The position numbers were made by a program, and so were the translations under genes. Of a DNA stretch of 33,728 bases, positions 16,537 through 24,492 are shown in pieces. The stretch spans positions 1 to 33,728 of the forward strand of contig CANAAV010000027.1 of the NCBI GenBank assembly GCA_947346365.1. Reading direction: 5' to 3'. The notes beneath the pieces are model-generated. The model did not search any database. It was not told the DNA's origin and saw only the letters and a program-made list of their open reading frames with translations. Position 1 is the first letter of the stretch. Every line of letters starts with the position of its first letter. The stretch is from an uncultured Flavonifractor sp. (GTDB taxonomy: Bacteria > Bacillota > Clostridia > Oscillospirales > Oscillospiraceae).

Positions 16537-16761
16537 TCATTTTTCGTCTTCCGGCGGCTTGTTCTCCTGTGTCGGCTGCTCATAGGGAGCGGCAAGCCAG
16601 CGGAAAAAATGCGCCGCCCATATTCCCAAAAACAGGAAGAGCAGACCCAGCAAAACCAGGAGCCCCAGCCAAAAGAGAAATCCGCTCCCCAGCAGCGCTC
16701 CCCCCAGAAACAAAAAACCGCCAATCAGGGTCAGGCAGAGACAGCGCAGATCGCTTAACAT
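16537..16761 (-). CDS. Small membrane protein (74 aa) inside the pur operon
   Basis: The protein has 74 residues. Residues 8-50 are very hydrophobic (two segments: LTLIGGFLFLGGALLGSG and FLFWLGLLVLLGLLFLFLGI), followed by a short acidic/basic tail ending PPEDEK. Two helices with both ends on one side are likely. The ATG overlaps the purN stop by seven bases (ATGTTAA), so it is translationally coupled to purN and is a real gene, not spacer. I know no function. It could be a transporter subunit-like or scaffold peptide for the purine enzymes, but nothing in the sequence shows that. Confidence 0.65.
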   Translation of the reverse strand: MLSDLRCLCLTLIGGFLFLGGALLGSGFLFWLGLLVLLGLLFLFLGIWAAHFFRWLAAPYEQPTQENKPPEDEK

Positions 16762-17423
16762 AGCCCCTGCCCCTTTCCGCAGCCTGAGGGTGGACACGAC
16801 TGCAAAACACGGACCTGCCGTCCCTCCACCTGCAGCTTCCCCTGGCAGAACAGGCTCACCGCCCGGGGCAGGATGATCCACTCCGCCTGCTCCATTACCC
16901 GGCGCTGGAGGGTCTCCGGCGTGTCGCCGGTCAGGACCTCAACCGCCTTTTGCAGAATGATGGGCCCGCCGTCCGGCTCCTCATTGACAAAATGGACCGT
17001 AGCTCCGGTCACTTTGACGCCGCGGGCCAGGACCGCCTCATGAACGCGCAGGCCGTAATACCCCGCGCCGCAGAAGGAGGGAATCAGCGCCGGGTGAACG
17101 TTAAGCACGGCATTGGGAAAGGCCGCGACGATCTCTCCGGTCAAAATATGCAGAAAGCCCGCCAGCACCACCAGCTCGATCTCCAGCTCCTTCAGCAAAG
17201 CGGTCAGCGCCTGGGTGTAGGCCTGGCTGGAGGAATAGTCCTTCCGGGACGCCACATACCCCGGTATGCCCGCGGCCTTGGCCCGCTCCAGGGCGTAGGC
17301 CCCCTCTTTCGAGGAGATGACGGCAGAAATTTCTCCGTTTTTCAGCTCTCCCCGCTTCCGGGCGTCGATCAGAGCTTGGAGATTGGTCCCTCCGCCGGAG
17401 ACCAGCACTGCGATACGCTTCAA
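16755..17423 (-). CDS. purN: Phosphoribosylglycinamide formyltransferase
   Basis: About 222 residues. It formylates GAR using 10-formyl-THF, step 3 of purine synthesis. Motifs: VLVSGGGTNLQALID (phosphate site), AGFLHILTGEIV, NVHPALIPSF with catalytic Asn and His, and VNEEPDGGPII with the catalytic Asp. TTG at 17423 is chosen because GAGG lies eight bases upstream and homologues start MKRIAVL; GTG at 17432 lies inside that ribosome site. The C-terminal tail beyond about residue 190 (RQVRVLQSCPPSGCGK) is longer than in E. coli. It is coupled to the small membrane gene. Confidence 0.96.
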   Translation of the reverse strand: MKRIAVLVSGGGTNLQALIDARKRGELKNGEISAVISSKEGAYALERAKAAGIPGYVASRKDYSSSQAYTQALTALLKELEIELVVLAGFLHILTGEIVAAFPNAVLNVHPALIPSFCGAGYYGLRVHEAVLARGVKVTGATVHFVNEEPDGGPIILQKAVEVLTGDTPETLQRRVMEQAEWIILPRAVSLFCQGKLQVEGRQVRVLQSCPPSGCGKGQGLC

Positions 17424-17450
17424 CCTTTCCACCTCATTTTCTGCGGAGCG

Positions 17451-18494
17451 TCAGACCAGAACCACTCCCTCGTCCCCCTGAACGACAGAGCCGATCACAT
17501 AGGCCTGTTCTCCGGCTCGGGTGAGCACGTCCAGCGCGCCGCCCACCTGCTCCTTGGGAATGGCCAGCACCAATCCGATTCCCATATTAAACGTGTTGTA
17601 CATATCCCGCTCGGGCACGCCGCCGGAACGCTGAATCACGTCGAAAATCGTCGGCACCGGGAAGGATGATTTCTGAATCCGGGCGGTCAGCCCCGGCTTC
17701 ATCATCCGGGGGACGTTTTCATACAGGCCGCCGCCGGTAATATGACTGAGGGCCTTGACCTCCACGCCGCCCCGGTTCAGGCTGCGCACGGCGCTGACAT
17801 AGATGCGGGTGGGACGCAGCAGCTCCTCCCCCAAAGAGCGGCCCAGATCGGGAATCCGCACCTCCAGCGCCTCCCGGCTGTCCAGAGCCAGCACCTTGCG
17901 CACCAGGGAGAAGCCGTTGGAATGCACTCCGCTGGATCCCAGGCCTACCAGCAAATCCCCTGCCTGGAGCTTGGAGCCGTCGATCATTTTGGCCCGGTCC
18001 ACCAGTCCCACGGAAAACCCCGCCAGGTCATACTCCTCCTCCGGATAAAATCCGGGCATCTCGGCGGTCTCCCCGCCGATCAGGGCACAGCCCGCCTGGC
18101 GGCAGCCCTCTGTAACTCCGGAGACAATGGCCTCAATGCGCTCCGGCCTGTTTTTGCCCACGGCCAGATAGTCCAAAAAGAACAGCGGCATGGCCCCCGA
18201 GCAGACGATATCGTTGACGCACATGGCCACGCAGTCAATCCCCACCGTGTCGTGCTTATCCATCAGAAAGGCCAGCTTGAGCTTTGTCCCCACGCCATCG
18301 GTGCCGGAGACCAAGACAGGCGCCTCTATGCCGGCAAGATCGGGGGAGAACAGTCCGCCAAAGCCCCCTAAGGTGCCCATAACCCCGGGAATATACGTGG
18401 ACTCCACCAGCGGCTTAATGCGGTTGACCGCCTCGTATCCGGCGGTTACATCCACGCCGGCGGCGGCGTAGGATTCAGAATGGGAATTCTTCAT
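17451..18494 (-). CDS. purM: Phosphoribosylformylglycinamidine cyclo-ligase (AIR synthetase)
   Basis: The protein has 347 residues, typical for PurM. It converts FGAM to AIR with ATP, step 5. Motifs: [16 protein letters not shown] at the start, [34 protein letters not shown], and [21 protein letters not shown] lies before ATG 18494. The enzymes for step 4 (purL or purQ/S/L) are not in the operon. Confidence 0.97.
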   Translation of the reverse strand: MKNSHSESYAAAGVDVTAGYEAVNRIKPLVESTYIPGVMGTLGGFGGLFSPDLAGIEAPVLVSGTDGVGTKLKLAFLMDKHDTVGIDCVAMCVNDIVCSGAMPLFFLDYLAVGKNRPERIEAIVSGVTEGCRQAGCALIGGETAEMPGFYPEEEYDLAGFSVGLVDRAKMIDGSKLQAGDLLVGLGSSGVHSNGFSLVRKVLALDSREALEVRIPDLGRSLGEELLRPTRIYVSAVRSLNRGGVEVKALSHITGGGLYENVPRMMKPGLTARIQKSSFPVPTIFDVIQRSGGVPERDMYNTFNMGIGLVLAIPKEQVGGALDVLTRAGEQAYVIGSVVQGDEGVVLV

Positions 18495-18509
18495 AGCGTT
18501 ACCACCCTT

Positions 18510-19931
18510 TTATTCTTTCCCTGTCCAGCAGTAGGTACAGATTTGCTCCCGGTCTATGCCGATTGCCTCCAGCAGGCCGTCCAGGGACTGGTAGCCCAGA
18601 GAATCGAAGCCCAGCGCCTCACAGATGGACTTGAGCATACACTGCCCCCGCTGGGTAGAGGCGTCGGCGTATTCCTCCAGATGCTTCTGCCCCTCGTCTC
18701 CCTCCAGCTCCTGGACCGTCTTGCGGGCAATGAGCTCTATATCGGAGTTGCTGCGGGAGAAGTTCAAAAATTTACAGCCGTACATGATAGGTGGGCAGGC
18801 TGAACGCATGTGGACCTCCTCCGCGCCGGACTCATAGAGAAATTCAACCGTCTCCCTCAGCTGAGTACCCCGGACAATGGAGTCATCCACAAACAGGAGC
18901 TTTTTCCCCTCAATCAGTTCCGGCACGGGAATCTGCTTCATCTTCGCCACCTGATTGCGCACGTCCTGGTTGGCAGGCATAAAAGACCTGGGCCAGGTGG
19001 GAGTATACTTCACAAACGGCCGGGCAAAGGGTCTGCCGCTGCGGTTGGCAAAGCCGATGGCGTGGGGCACGCCGGAATCCGGCACGCCGGCCACGTAGTC
19101 CACCTCCGGCAGCCCGCCCCGGCGCTGCTCGTCCCGGGCCATGATCTCGCCGTTGCGGTAGCGCATCAGCTCCACATTGACCCCTTCATACTTGGAATTG
19201 GGGTAGCCGTAATAGGTCCATAGGAAGGCGCATATTTTCATCTGCTCCCCCGCGGGGGCGAGGGTCTCCCAGCCCCCGGCGGTAATGCGGACAATCTCAC
19301 GGGGGCCCAACTCATACGCGTCATGGTAGCCCAGCTTATGGTAGGCGAAGGATTCGAACGAGACGCAGCAGCCGTCCTGCGTCTGCCCGATGAGCACCGG
19401 CAGGCGGCCCAACCGGTCCCTGGCGGCAATGATGCCCTCCGGCGTGAGGATGAGAATGGTGATAGACCCCTCAATCTGCTCCTGGGCGTACCGGATGCCG
19501 GACACCAGGTCTTCCTTTTGGTTAATCAGGGCGGCCACCAGCTCGGTAGCATTGACCTTGCCGGAGCTCATGGCCATAAACTGATGTCCGTGATCGGAAA
19601 AATAGCGGTCCACCAGCGCCTCGGCGTTATTGACAATGCCCACGGTAGAGATGGCGTACAGGCCCAGATGGGAACGCACCAACAGAGGCTGTGGATCGGT
19701 GTCGCTGATGCAGCCAATACCAGAACAGCCGTGGAAATCTGTCAAATCCTTTTCAAACTTAGTGCGGAACGGGGTGTTCTCAATGTTGTGAATCTGCCGC
19801 TGAAAGCCGCCCTTGCAGCCGTAGACCACCATGCCGCCCCGCCGCGTGCCCAGGTGGGAGTGGTAATCGGTGCCGAAAAAGAGGTCCAGCACACATTCGT
19901 GTCTGGAGATCGCGCCAAAAAATCCGCCCAT
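18510..19931 (-). CDS. purF: PurF-type amidophosphoribosyltransferase lacking the nucleophile Cys
   Basis: The protein has 473 residues. The family makes phosphoribosylamine from PRPP and glutamine, the committing step. The PRPP-binding loop VDDSIVRGTQ (348-357) is intact. Four Cys sit where Fe-S ligands lie in B. subtilis-type PurF: C234 (KICAFLWTYY), C386, C465 and C468 (CTYC). The N-terminus is MGGFFG, not MCGIFG: the Ntn-glutaminase nucleophile is Gly. The GHxRYST glutamine-binding segment is also degenerate (SGIGCISDTD). A stop codon lies just upstream, so no alternative start restores the Cys. It may use free ammonia or another amidotransferase. It sits between purC and purM, so it is almost certainly expressed. 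Confidence 0.9.
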   Translation of the reverse strand: MGGFFGAISRHECVLDLFFGTDYHSHLGTRRGGMVVYGCKGGFQRQIHNIENTPFRTKFEKDLTDFHGCSGIGCISDTDPQPLLVRSHLGLYAISTVGIVNNAEALVDRYFSDHGHQFMAMSSGKVNATELVAALINQKEDLVSGIRYAQEQIEGSITILILTPEGIIAARDRLGRLPVLIGQTQDGCCVSFESFAYHKLGYHDAYELGPREIVRITAGGWETLAPAGEQMKICAFLWTYYGYPNSKYEGVNVELMRYRNGEIMARDEQRRGGLPEVDYVAGVPDSGVPHAIGFANRSGRPFARPFVKYTPTWPRSFMPANQDVRNQVAKMKQIPVPELIEGKKLLFVDDSIVRGTQLRETVEFLYESGAEEVHMRSACPPIMYGCKFLNFSRSNSDIELIARKTVQELEGDEGQKHLEEYADASTQRGQCMLKSICEALGFDSLGYQSLDGLLEAIGIDREQICTYCWTGKE

Positions 19932-19934
19932 GGC

Positions 19935-20654
19935 TCACTGTTCCCCCATCAGGCGGCGCATAACCTCCTCATAGGCTTCCTCCGCGCCGCCTAAATCCCG
20001 GCGGAAGCGGTCCTTGTCCAGCTTCTCATGGGTGGTCTCATCCCACAGCCGGCAGGTATCGGGGCTGATCTCATCCGCCAGGACGATGGTCCCATCGGCC
20101 GTCTTGCCGAACTCCAGCTTAAAGTCCACCAGGTCGATACCAATCTCTTTCATAAAGACCTTTAAAAGCTCATTGACGGCAAAGGCGTATTTTTTAATCA
20201 GCTCAATCTCCCCGGCGGTGGCCAGCTTCAGGGCCAGAGCGTGATAGTCGTTGAGCAGGGGGTCGCCCAAATCGTCATTTTTATAGGAGAATTCGATGGT
20301 AGGCGCTTCGAATACAATGCCCTCTTCCACGCCGTAGCGCTTGGAGAAGGACCCGGCGGAGATATTGCGGATAATTACCTCCAGCGGAACAATGGCGACT
20401 TTCTTCACGGCGGTCTCCCGGTCGCTGAGCTCCTGGATGTAATGGGTGGGCACCCCTTTCTCCTCCAGGCGGCGCATCAGATTGTTGGTCATGCGGTTGT
20501 TGATGGCTCCCTTTCCGGTGATGGTACCCTTTTTCAGGCCGTTAAAGGCGGTCGCGTCGTCCTTGTAGGATACGATAACCACCTCTGGGTCCTGGGTGGC
20601 GTAAACCCTCTTCGCCTTGCCCTCGTAGAGCTGTTCCAGCTTCTCAAAATTCAT
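19935..20654 (-). CDS. purC: SAICAR synthetase
   Basis: The protein has 239 residues, normal for the bacterial form. It couples CAIR and aspartate with ATP, step 7 or 8 of the pathway. Diagnostic: LYEGKAKRVYAT, KGTITGKGAINNRMTN, VIIRNISAGSFSKRYG, and LADEISPDTCRLWD. ATG 20654 is one base after the purE stop, with GGAGG inside purE at nine bases, so translation is coupled. It is second in the operon. Confidence 0.97.
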   Translation of the reverse strand: MNFEKLEQLYEGKAKRVYATQDPEVVIVSYKDDATAFNGLKKGTITGKGAINNRMTNNLMRRLEEKGVPTHYIQELSDRETAVKKVAIVPLEVIIRNISAGSFSKRYGVEEGIVFEAPTIEFSYKNDDLGDPLLNDYHALALKLATAGEIELIKKYAFAVNELLKVFMKEIGIDLVDFKLEFGKTADGTIVLADEISPDTCRLWDETTHEKLDKDRFRRDLGGAEEAYEEVMRRLMGEQ

Positions 20655-20655
20655 T

Positions 20656-21150
20656 CTAAAATTCCTCCATCCGGATTTTTTGGTCTTTTTCCATCACTTC
20701 CTGCGCCATCTGCGCTTTAAACACGCCCAGCCGCCCGGCCAGCTCCGCATCAGACAGAGCCAGCATCTGCACCGATAAAATGGCGGCGTTGTCCGCCCCG
20801 TCCACCGCCACGCAGGCCACGGGAATGCCCTTTGGCATCTGCACCATGGACAGCAGGGAATCCAGCCCGCCCATCATGGAGGTTTTGATCGGCACGCCAA
20901 TGACGGGAAGCGTAGTATAGGCGGCCAGCACACCCGCCAAATGAGCGGCCTTGCCCGCCGCGGCGATGATGACCCCGAATCCCGCCTCCGCCGCGCCTGA
21001 CGCGAGCGCCTCCGCCGCGGCGGGGGTGCGGTGGGCGGAGATGATCCGCGTCTCAAAGGGGACCCCGAATTCCTTCAGGCGCTTCATGCACGGGCGCATA
21101 GTGTCCAGATCACTGTCAGAACCCATAACAATGGCAACTTTTTTGCTCAT
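20656..21150 (-). CDS. purE: N5-carboxyaminoimidazole ribonucleotide mutase
   Basis: The protein has 164 residues, typical for class I PurE. It moves the carboxyl group to make CAIR. Motifs: KVAIVMGSDSDLDTM, the active-site SAHRTPAAAEAL, and AAAGKAAHLAGVLA. ATG 21150 is chosen because GGAGG lies five bases upstream and homologues start here; the open frame extends upstream through the structured leader without a ribosome site. It is the first gene of the operon. No purK is present, so either CO2 is used non-enzymatically or PurK is elsewhere. Confidence 0.97.
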   Translation of the reverse strand: MSKKVAIVMGSDSDLDTMRPCMKRLKEFGVPFETRIISAHRTPAAAEALASGAAEAGFGVIIAAAGKAAHLAGVLAAYTTLPVIGVPIKTSMMGGLDSLLSMVQMPKGIPVACVAVDGADNAAILSVQMLALSDAELAGRLGVFKAQMAQEVMEKDQKIRMEEF

Positions 21151-21334
21151 AAGACCCTCCCTGTCGGCTGTATTTTTGTTGAACATGGAAAAAAACAAAT
21201 CAGGGTATCCTGTTATAAGGATACCCTGACCCAGCTTACCGGTAAAAAGCGGGCAGGAACGTACGGCGGCCGGACAGGGCCGCAGACCGTATAACAGATA
21301 CCGGCGCCATTCCCGCACCCCCTGCCCTTTTCTT
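21151..21334 (-). promoter_or_regulatory. Structured pur-operon leader with mutually exclusive terminator/antiterminator
   Basis: The minus-strand leader is about 184 bases. In order: an outer stem GGGCAGG/CCTGCCC (21321-21327 with 21251-21257) plus GTGCG/CGTAC; inside it a hairpin CCGGTATctgttATACGG and a hairpin GCGGCC-ctgtcc-GGCCGC; a U-run TTTTT just after the outer stem; then the terminator (21200-21229). Leader bases GGTATCTGTTATA (21290-21302) are complementary to TATAACAGGATACC (21204-21217) except for one bulged G. The second element is the loop plus 3' arm of the terminator, so the two structures exclude each other. I could not fit the sequence to the guanine, ZTP or PRPP consensus. 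See findings. Confidence 0.65.
21190..21229 (-). terminator. Intrinsic terminator inside the purE leader
   Basis: On the minus strand TCAGGGTATCCT pairs with AGGATACCCTGA over 12 bp with loop TATAAC, then TTTGTTTTTTT. It lies about 50 bases before the purE ATG. It is a transcription attenuator, not an operon end, because the promoter is upstream. Confidence 0.9.
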
Positions 21335-21340
21335 GACATC

Positions 21341-21369
21341 AATATATCGGATTTTTCGGGCTTTTGCAA
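21341..21369 (-). promoter_or_regulatory. Promoter of the pur operon
   Basis: On the minus strand TTGCAA (21364-21369), a 17-bp spacer and TATATT (21341-21346) fit sigma-A. The start is expected near 21334, about 184 bases before the purE ATG, just upstream of the structured leader. Confidence 0.75.
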
Positions 21370-21538
21370 GTGCAAACTGCGAAATTCGTATGCTTATACA
21401 ACTCCAGACGAAAAAAAGCAGGAAACGCTTGTGATAGTAATCACCGCTGGGAAGCCTCTCTCCGGCCACCGCCCTTCTGAACCGGCGGTCCGCCTCATAG
21501 AATAGAGCACAAGCCAAGCTGTTTAGGAGGATGTTTTT

Positions 21539-22306
21539 ATGAGGGTATTTCTGTTCAGGCGAAAGCTCCTTGCCGCCCTGGCCTGCGCCCTGGCGGCGGC
21601 GGCCATGTTTTATGCCGTTAACTATCCCGGCGCGGTCAGCGCCGCGGCCGCGGAACGGCAATTGCCCATCTACTGCGTTCAGCGGGACCAGAAGCTGGTG
21701 GCCATCTCCTTCGACGCCGCGTGGGGCAATGAGGACACCCAGCAGCTCATTGACATCATGGAAAAATACCAGGTCAAGGCCACTTTCTTTGTAGTGGGGG
21801 AGTGGGTAGACAAATACCCCGAGTCGGTGAAGGCCCTCCACGATGCCGGCCACGAGGTGATGAACCACTCCAACTCCCACGCCCACATGTCCCAGCTCTC
21901 CAGCGACGAAATCATCGCCGACGTGCAGGCCTGCAACGAAAAGATTGAGGCGGTCACCGGCGTATGCCCCACTCTGATCCGTCCCCCCTACGGGGAATAC
22001 GACGACCACGTGATTGCCGCCATCCGCTCCATGGGCATGGAGCCGATCCAGTGGGACGTGGACAGCCTGGATTGGAAAGACCTGTCCGCCGGGGACATCT
22101 CCCAGCGGGTGCTGTCCAAGGTGCAGCCGGGGTCCATCGTCCTCTTTCACAACGCCGCCCTCCACACGCCGGAGGCGCTGCCCGGAATCATTGAGAGCCT
22201 ATTACAGGAGGGCTATACCTTTGTGCCCATTTCAGAGATCATTCTGCCCGGAGAGTGCGGCGTAGACTACACCATCGACCACACCGGGCGGCAGCAGCCA
22301 GCGTAA
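21539..22306 (+). CDS. pdaB: Polysaccharide deacetylase, PdaB-like (sporulation)
   Basis: The protein has 255 residues. Residues 7-35 form an N-terminal membrane anchor or signal (LLAALACALAAAAMFYAVNY). The rest is a NodB-homology domain: metal-site SFDAAWGNED, the HEVMNHSNSHAH metal His pair, RPPYGEYDD and IVLFHN. The FDAAWGNED form of motif 1 is typical of PdaB, a spore-associated deacetylase. It would act outside the membrane on peptidoglycan or another polymer. AGGAGG lies eight bases before ATG 21539. The gene diverges from the pur operon. A CATAGAAT at 21496-21503 is loosely like a sporulation-sigma -10, but the -35 is unclear. Exact role in this organism is inferred. Confidence 0.88.
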   Translation: MRVFLFRRKLLAALACALAAAAMFYAVNYPGAVSAAAAERQLPIYCVQRDQKLVAISFDAAWGNEDTQQLIDIMEKYQVKATFFVVGEWVDKYPESVKALHDAGHEVMNHSNSHAHMSQLSSDEIIADVQACNEKIEAVTGVCPTLIRPPYGEYDDHVIAAIRSMGMEPIQWDVDSLDWKDLSAGDISQRVLSKVQPGSIVLFHNAALHTPEALPGIIESLLQEGYTFVPISEIILPGECGVDYTIDHTGRQQPA

Positions 22307-22327
22307 TGCCGCCACAAAATCCATCTG

Positions 22328-22379
22328 CCGCACAGACAACGGCCGCCGGGCGTTTGCCCGGCGGCCGTTGTCTGTGCGG
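22328..22379. terminator. 24-bp perfect stem between convergent pdaB and thrS
   Basis: Bases 22328-22351 are the exact reverse complement of 22356-22379 with loop GTTT, a very stable hairpin. There is no U-run on either side, but it sits exactly between two convergent genes, so a bidirectional terminator or a mRNA 3' end stabiliser is likely. Confidence 0.65.
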
Positions 22380-22396
22380 ATACGCTCTGTCCTGCC

Positions 22397-24157
22397 TCAG
22401 CGGATGGTCTTCTCCCTCACCTCATCCCCCAGCAGCTGCGCGAACTGCTCCAGGGACATGGCTCCCATATCCTCTCCCGTGCGGTGGCGGACAGAGACCG
22501 TCTGATTTTCCATATCCCGGTCTCCCACCACCAGCATGTAGGGGATCTTTTGCAGCTGAGCCTCCCGGATTTTTTTGCCGATCTTCTCGCTGCGGTGGTC
22601 CACCTCCACCCGGAAATTCTTTCCGTCCAACGCGGCGGCCACCGAATCGGCGTACCCGGCCGCCCGGTCGGTGACCGGCAGCAGCTCCACCTGAACCGGA
22701 GAGAGCCAGGCGGGGAACGCCCCGGCAAAATGCTCGGTAATCACGCCGATGAACCGCTCAATCGAGCCCAAGACCACCCGGTGGATCATAACCGGCCGGT
22801 GCTTTTGGCCGTCCTCGCCGGTGTACTCCAGCTCAAAGCGCTCCGGCAGCTGGCTGTCCAGCTGAATCGTACCGCACTGCCAGGTCCGGCCCAGGGAGTC
22901 GGCCAGATGGAAGTCCAGCTTGGGCCCGTAGAATGCGCCGTCTCCTTCGTTGATCACAAACTCCTTTCCCATGTCGGTGATGGCAGCCTTCAGGATATCC
23001 TGGTTGCGCTCCCACTCCTCCACCGTGCCGATATGATCCTCGGGCATGGTAGACAGCTCGATGGTATAGGAAAGGCCGAAGGTGGAGTACACCTCGTCAA
23101 ACAGCCGCACGGTCTCCTGAATCACATCCTGCATCTGCTCCCGGGTCATAAAGACATGGGCGTCGTCCTGGTTGAAGCAGCGCACCCGGAATAGGCCGTG
23201 GAGCGCCCCCGACAGCTCGTGCCGGTGCACCAGGCCAATCTCCCCCACCCGCAGGGGCAGGTCCCGGTAGGAGTGAGGCGCGCTGCCATAGACCAGCATT
23301 CCGCCGGGGCAGTTCATGGGCTTGATTGCGAAGTCCGCCTCGTCGATGACGGTGGTGTACATATTGTTTTTATAGTGGTCCCAGTGGCCGGAACGCTCCC
23401 ACAGCTGGCGGTTGAGCATGATGGGGGTGGAGATTTCCACATAGCCGTATTTTTTGTGGACCTCTCTCCAGTAGTCCAGCAGGGTATTTTTCAGCGTCAT
23501 GCCGCGGGGCAGGAAGAAGGGAAAGCCCGGTCCCTCATCCCGAAGCATAAACAGGCCCAGCTCCTTGCCCAGCCGCCGGTGGTCCCGCTTCTTGGCCTCC
23601 TCAATCCGCGCCAAGTACGCGTCCAGCTCGTCCTTTTTGGGAAACGCAACGCCGTAAATGCGCTGTAAGGTCTCCCGGTTGGAATCTCCCCGCCAATAGG
23701 CGGCGTTGCAGGCGGTGAGCTTGATGGCGTTGCCCTTTACTCGCCCGGTGGAATCCAGGTGGGGCCCGGCGCACAGGTCGGTGAATTCCCCCTGCTTATA
23801 AAAAGAGATGGCGACGTCCTCGGGCAGATCGTTGATAAGCTCCACCTTAAAGGGCTCGCCCTTCTCCTCCATCAATTTCAGCGCTTCTTCCCGGGGCAGC
23901 TCAAAGCGCTCCAGCTTGAGCTTCTCCTTGCAGATTTTCCGCATCTCCCCTTCGATCTTCTCCATAATCTCCGGCGTAAAGGGAAAGGGGGAGTCCATGT
24001 CGTAGTAGAAGCCCTCGTCAATAGACGGCCCGATGGCCAGCTTTACCTCCGGATACAGGCGCTTCACCGCCTGGGCCAGAATGTGGGAACAGGTGTGCCA
24101 ATAGGTCTTGCGGTAGGTCTCGTTTTCAAACGTGTACAGGTTTTCCGCATCAGCCAT
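22397..24157 (-). CDS. thrS: Threonine-tRNA ligase without a TGS domain
   Basis: The protein has 586 residues, about 50 shorter than classic ThrRS. It charges tRNA-Thr. The start leads almost directly into the N2 editing domain (HTCSHILAQA and DLCAGPHLDSTG with metal/catalytic His and Cys), so the usual N-terminal TGS domain is missing. The catalytic core is intact: KPMNCPGGM (zinc Cys), motif 2 FRVRCFNQDDAH, and motif 3 near MIHRVVLGSIERF. The C-terminal anticodon-binding domain follows (SPVQVELLPV, VEVDHRSEKIGKKIREAQ). GGAGGTAATTTCCC precedes ATG 24157. Expression is set by the T-box upstream. Confidence 0.96.
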   Translation of the reverse strand: MADAENLYTFENETYRKTYWHTCSHILAQAVKRLYPEVKLAIGPSIDEGFYYDMDSPFPFTPEIMEKIEGEMRKICKEKLKLERFELPREEALKLMEEKGEPFKVELINDLPEDVAISFYKQGEFTDLCAGPHLDSTGRVKGNAIKLTACNAAYWRGDSNRETLQRIYGVAFPKKDELDAYLARIEEAKKRDHRRLGKELGLFMLRDEGPGFPFFLPRGMTLKNTLLDYWREVHKKYGYVEISTPIMLNRQLWERSGHWDHYKNNMYTTVIDEADFAIKPMNCPGGMLVYGSAPHSYRDLPLRVGEIGLVHRHELSGALHGLFRVRCFNQDDAHVFMTREQMQDVIQETVRLFDEVYSTFGLSYTIELSTMPEDHIGTVEEWERNQDILKAAITDMGKEFVINEGDGAFYGPKLDFHLADSLGRTWQCGTIQLDSQLPERFELEYTGEDGQKHRPVMIHRVVLGSIERFIGVITEHFAGAFPAWLSPVQVELLPVTDRAAGYADSVAAALDGKNFRVEVDHRSEKIGKKIREAQLQKIPYMLVVGDRDMENQTVSVRHRTGEDMGAMSLEQFAQLLGDEVREKTIR

Positions 24158-24191
24158 GGGAAATTACCTCCTTCATTTGGGGCGGGTTCCA

Positions 24192-24235
24192 ATAAATAAA
24201 AACGCCCACCCCTGAAAAAATCCAGGGGTGGGGCG
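24192..24235 (-). terminator. T-box terminator
   Basis: On the minus strand CGCCCCACCCCTG and CAGGGGTGGGCG pair with one bulged C around loop GATTTTTT, followed by TTTTTATTTATT. It belongs to the thrS T-box and competes with the antiterminator. Confidence 0.9.
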
Positions 24236-24457
24236 CGATACGCTCCACGGTTCCACCCTGCTTGCGCCAGCCAAGCCGCTGCCGCCGCTCGATTGCCGCG
24301 CTAACGGGCGGACCCGGCCTGTTTACTTGGCGTGTGCCGTTCACAGGCGGCTCAGGGGTGGTTGGGACCGGGCTGGCCGGCAGGCGCGCTTCCAGCCTAA
24401 GACGCGCCCTCTCTGTGCCGCAACGGCGGACTTTGTCCCCATCTCTGCCTTTTTGAC
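24192..24457 (-). promoter_or_regulatory. T-box riboswitch of thrS
   Basis: The minus-strand leader carries the T-box core AGGGTGGAACCGTG (24246-24259) with the UGGA acceptor bulge. A stem I base GCCGTT/AACGGC plus CACAG/CTGTG is visible. The unpaired 3' side has ACCACC (24357-24362), so a Thr ACC specifier is likely, followed by A. The terminator (24203-24235) pairs with the T-box core segment CCACCCC, giving the usual terminator/antiterminator switch. Uncharged tRNA-Thr would allow readthrough into thrS. Confidence 0.92.
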
Positions 24458-24463
24458 ACGGAC

Positions 24464-24492
24464 ACTATACCACCCCAAATTGAAAATGTCAA
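24464..24492 (-). promoter_or_regulatory. thrS promoter
   Basis: On the minus strand consensus TTGACA (24487-24492), a 17-bp spacer and TATAGT (24464-24469). The transcript starts just before the T-box stem I. Confidence 0.85.

Noticed and set aside
21151-21334. Guanine, ZTP or PRPP riboswitch as the explanation of the purE leader
   Set aside because: I could not place the guanine kissing-loop and junction sequence, the ZTP GGGTCGTGACTGGCG-type core or the PRPP/ykkC core. A model search could overturn this.
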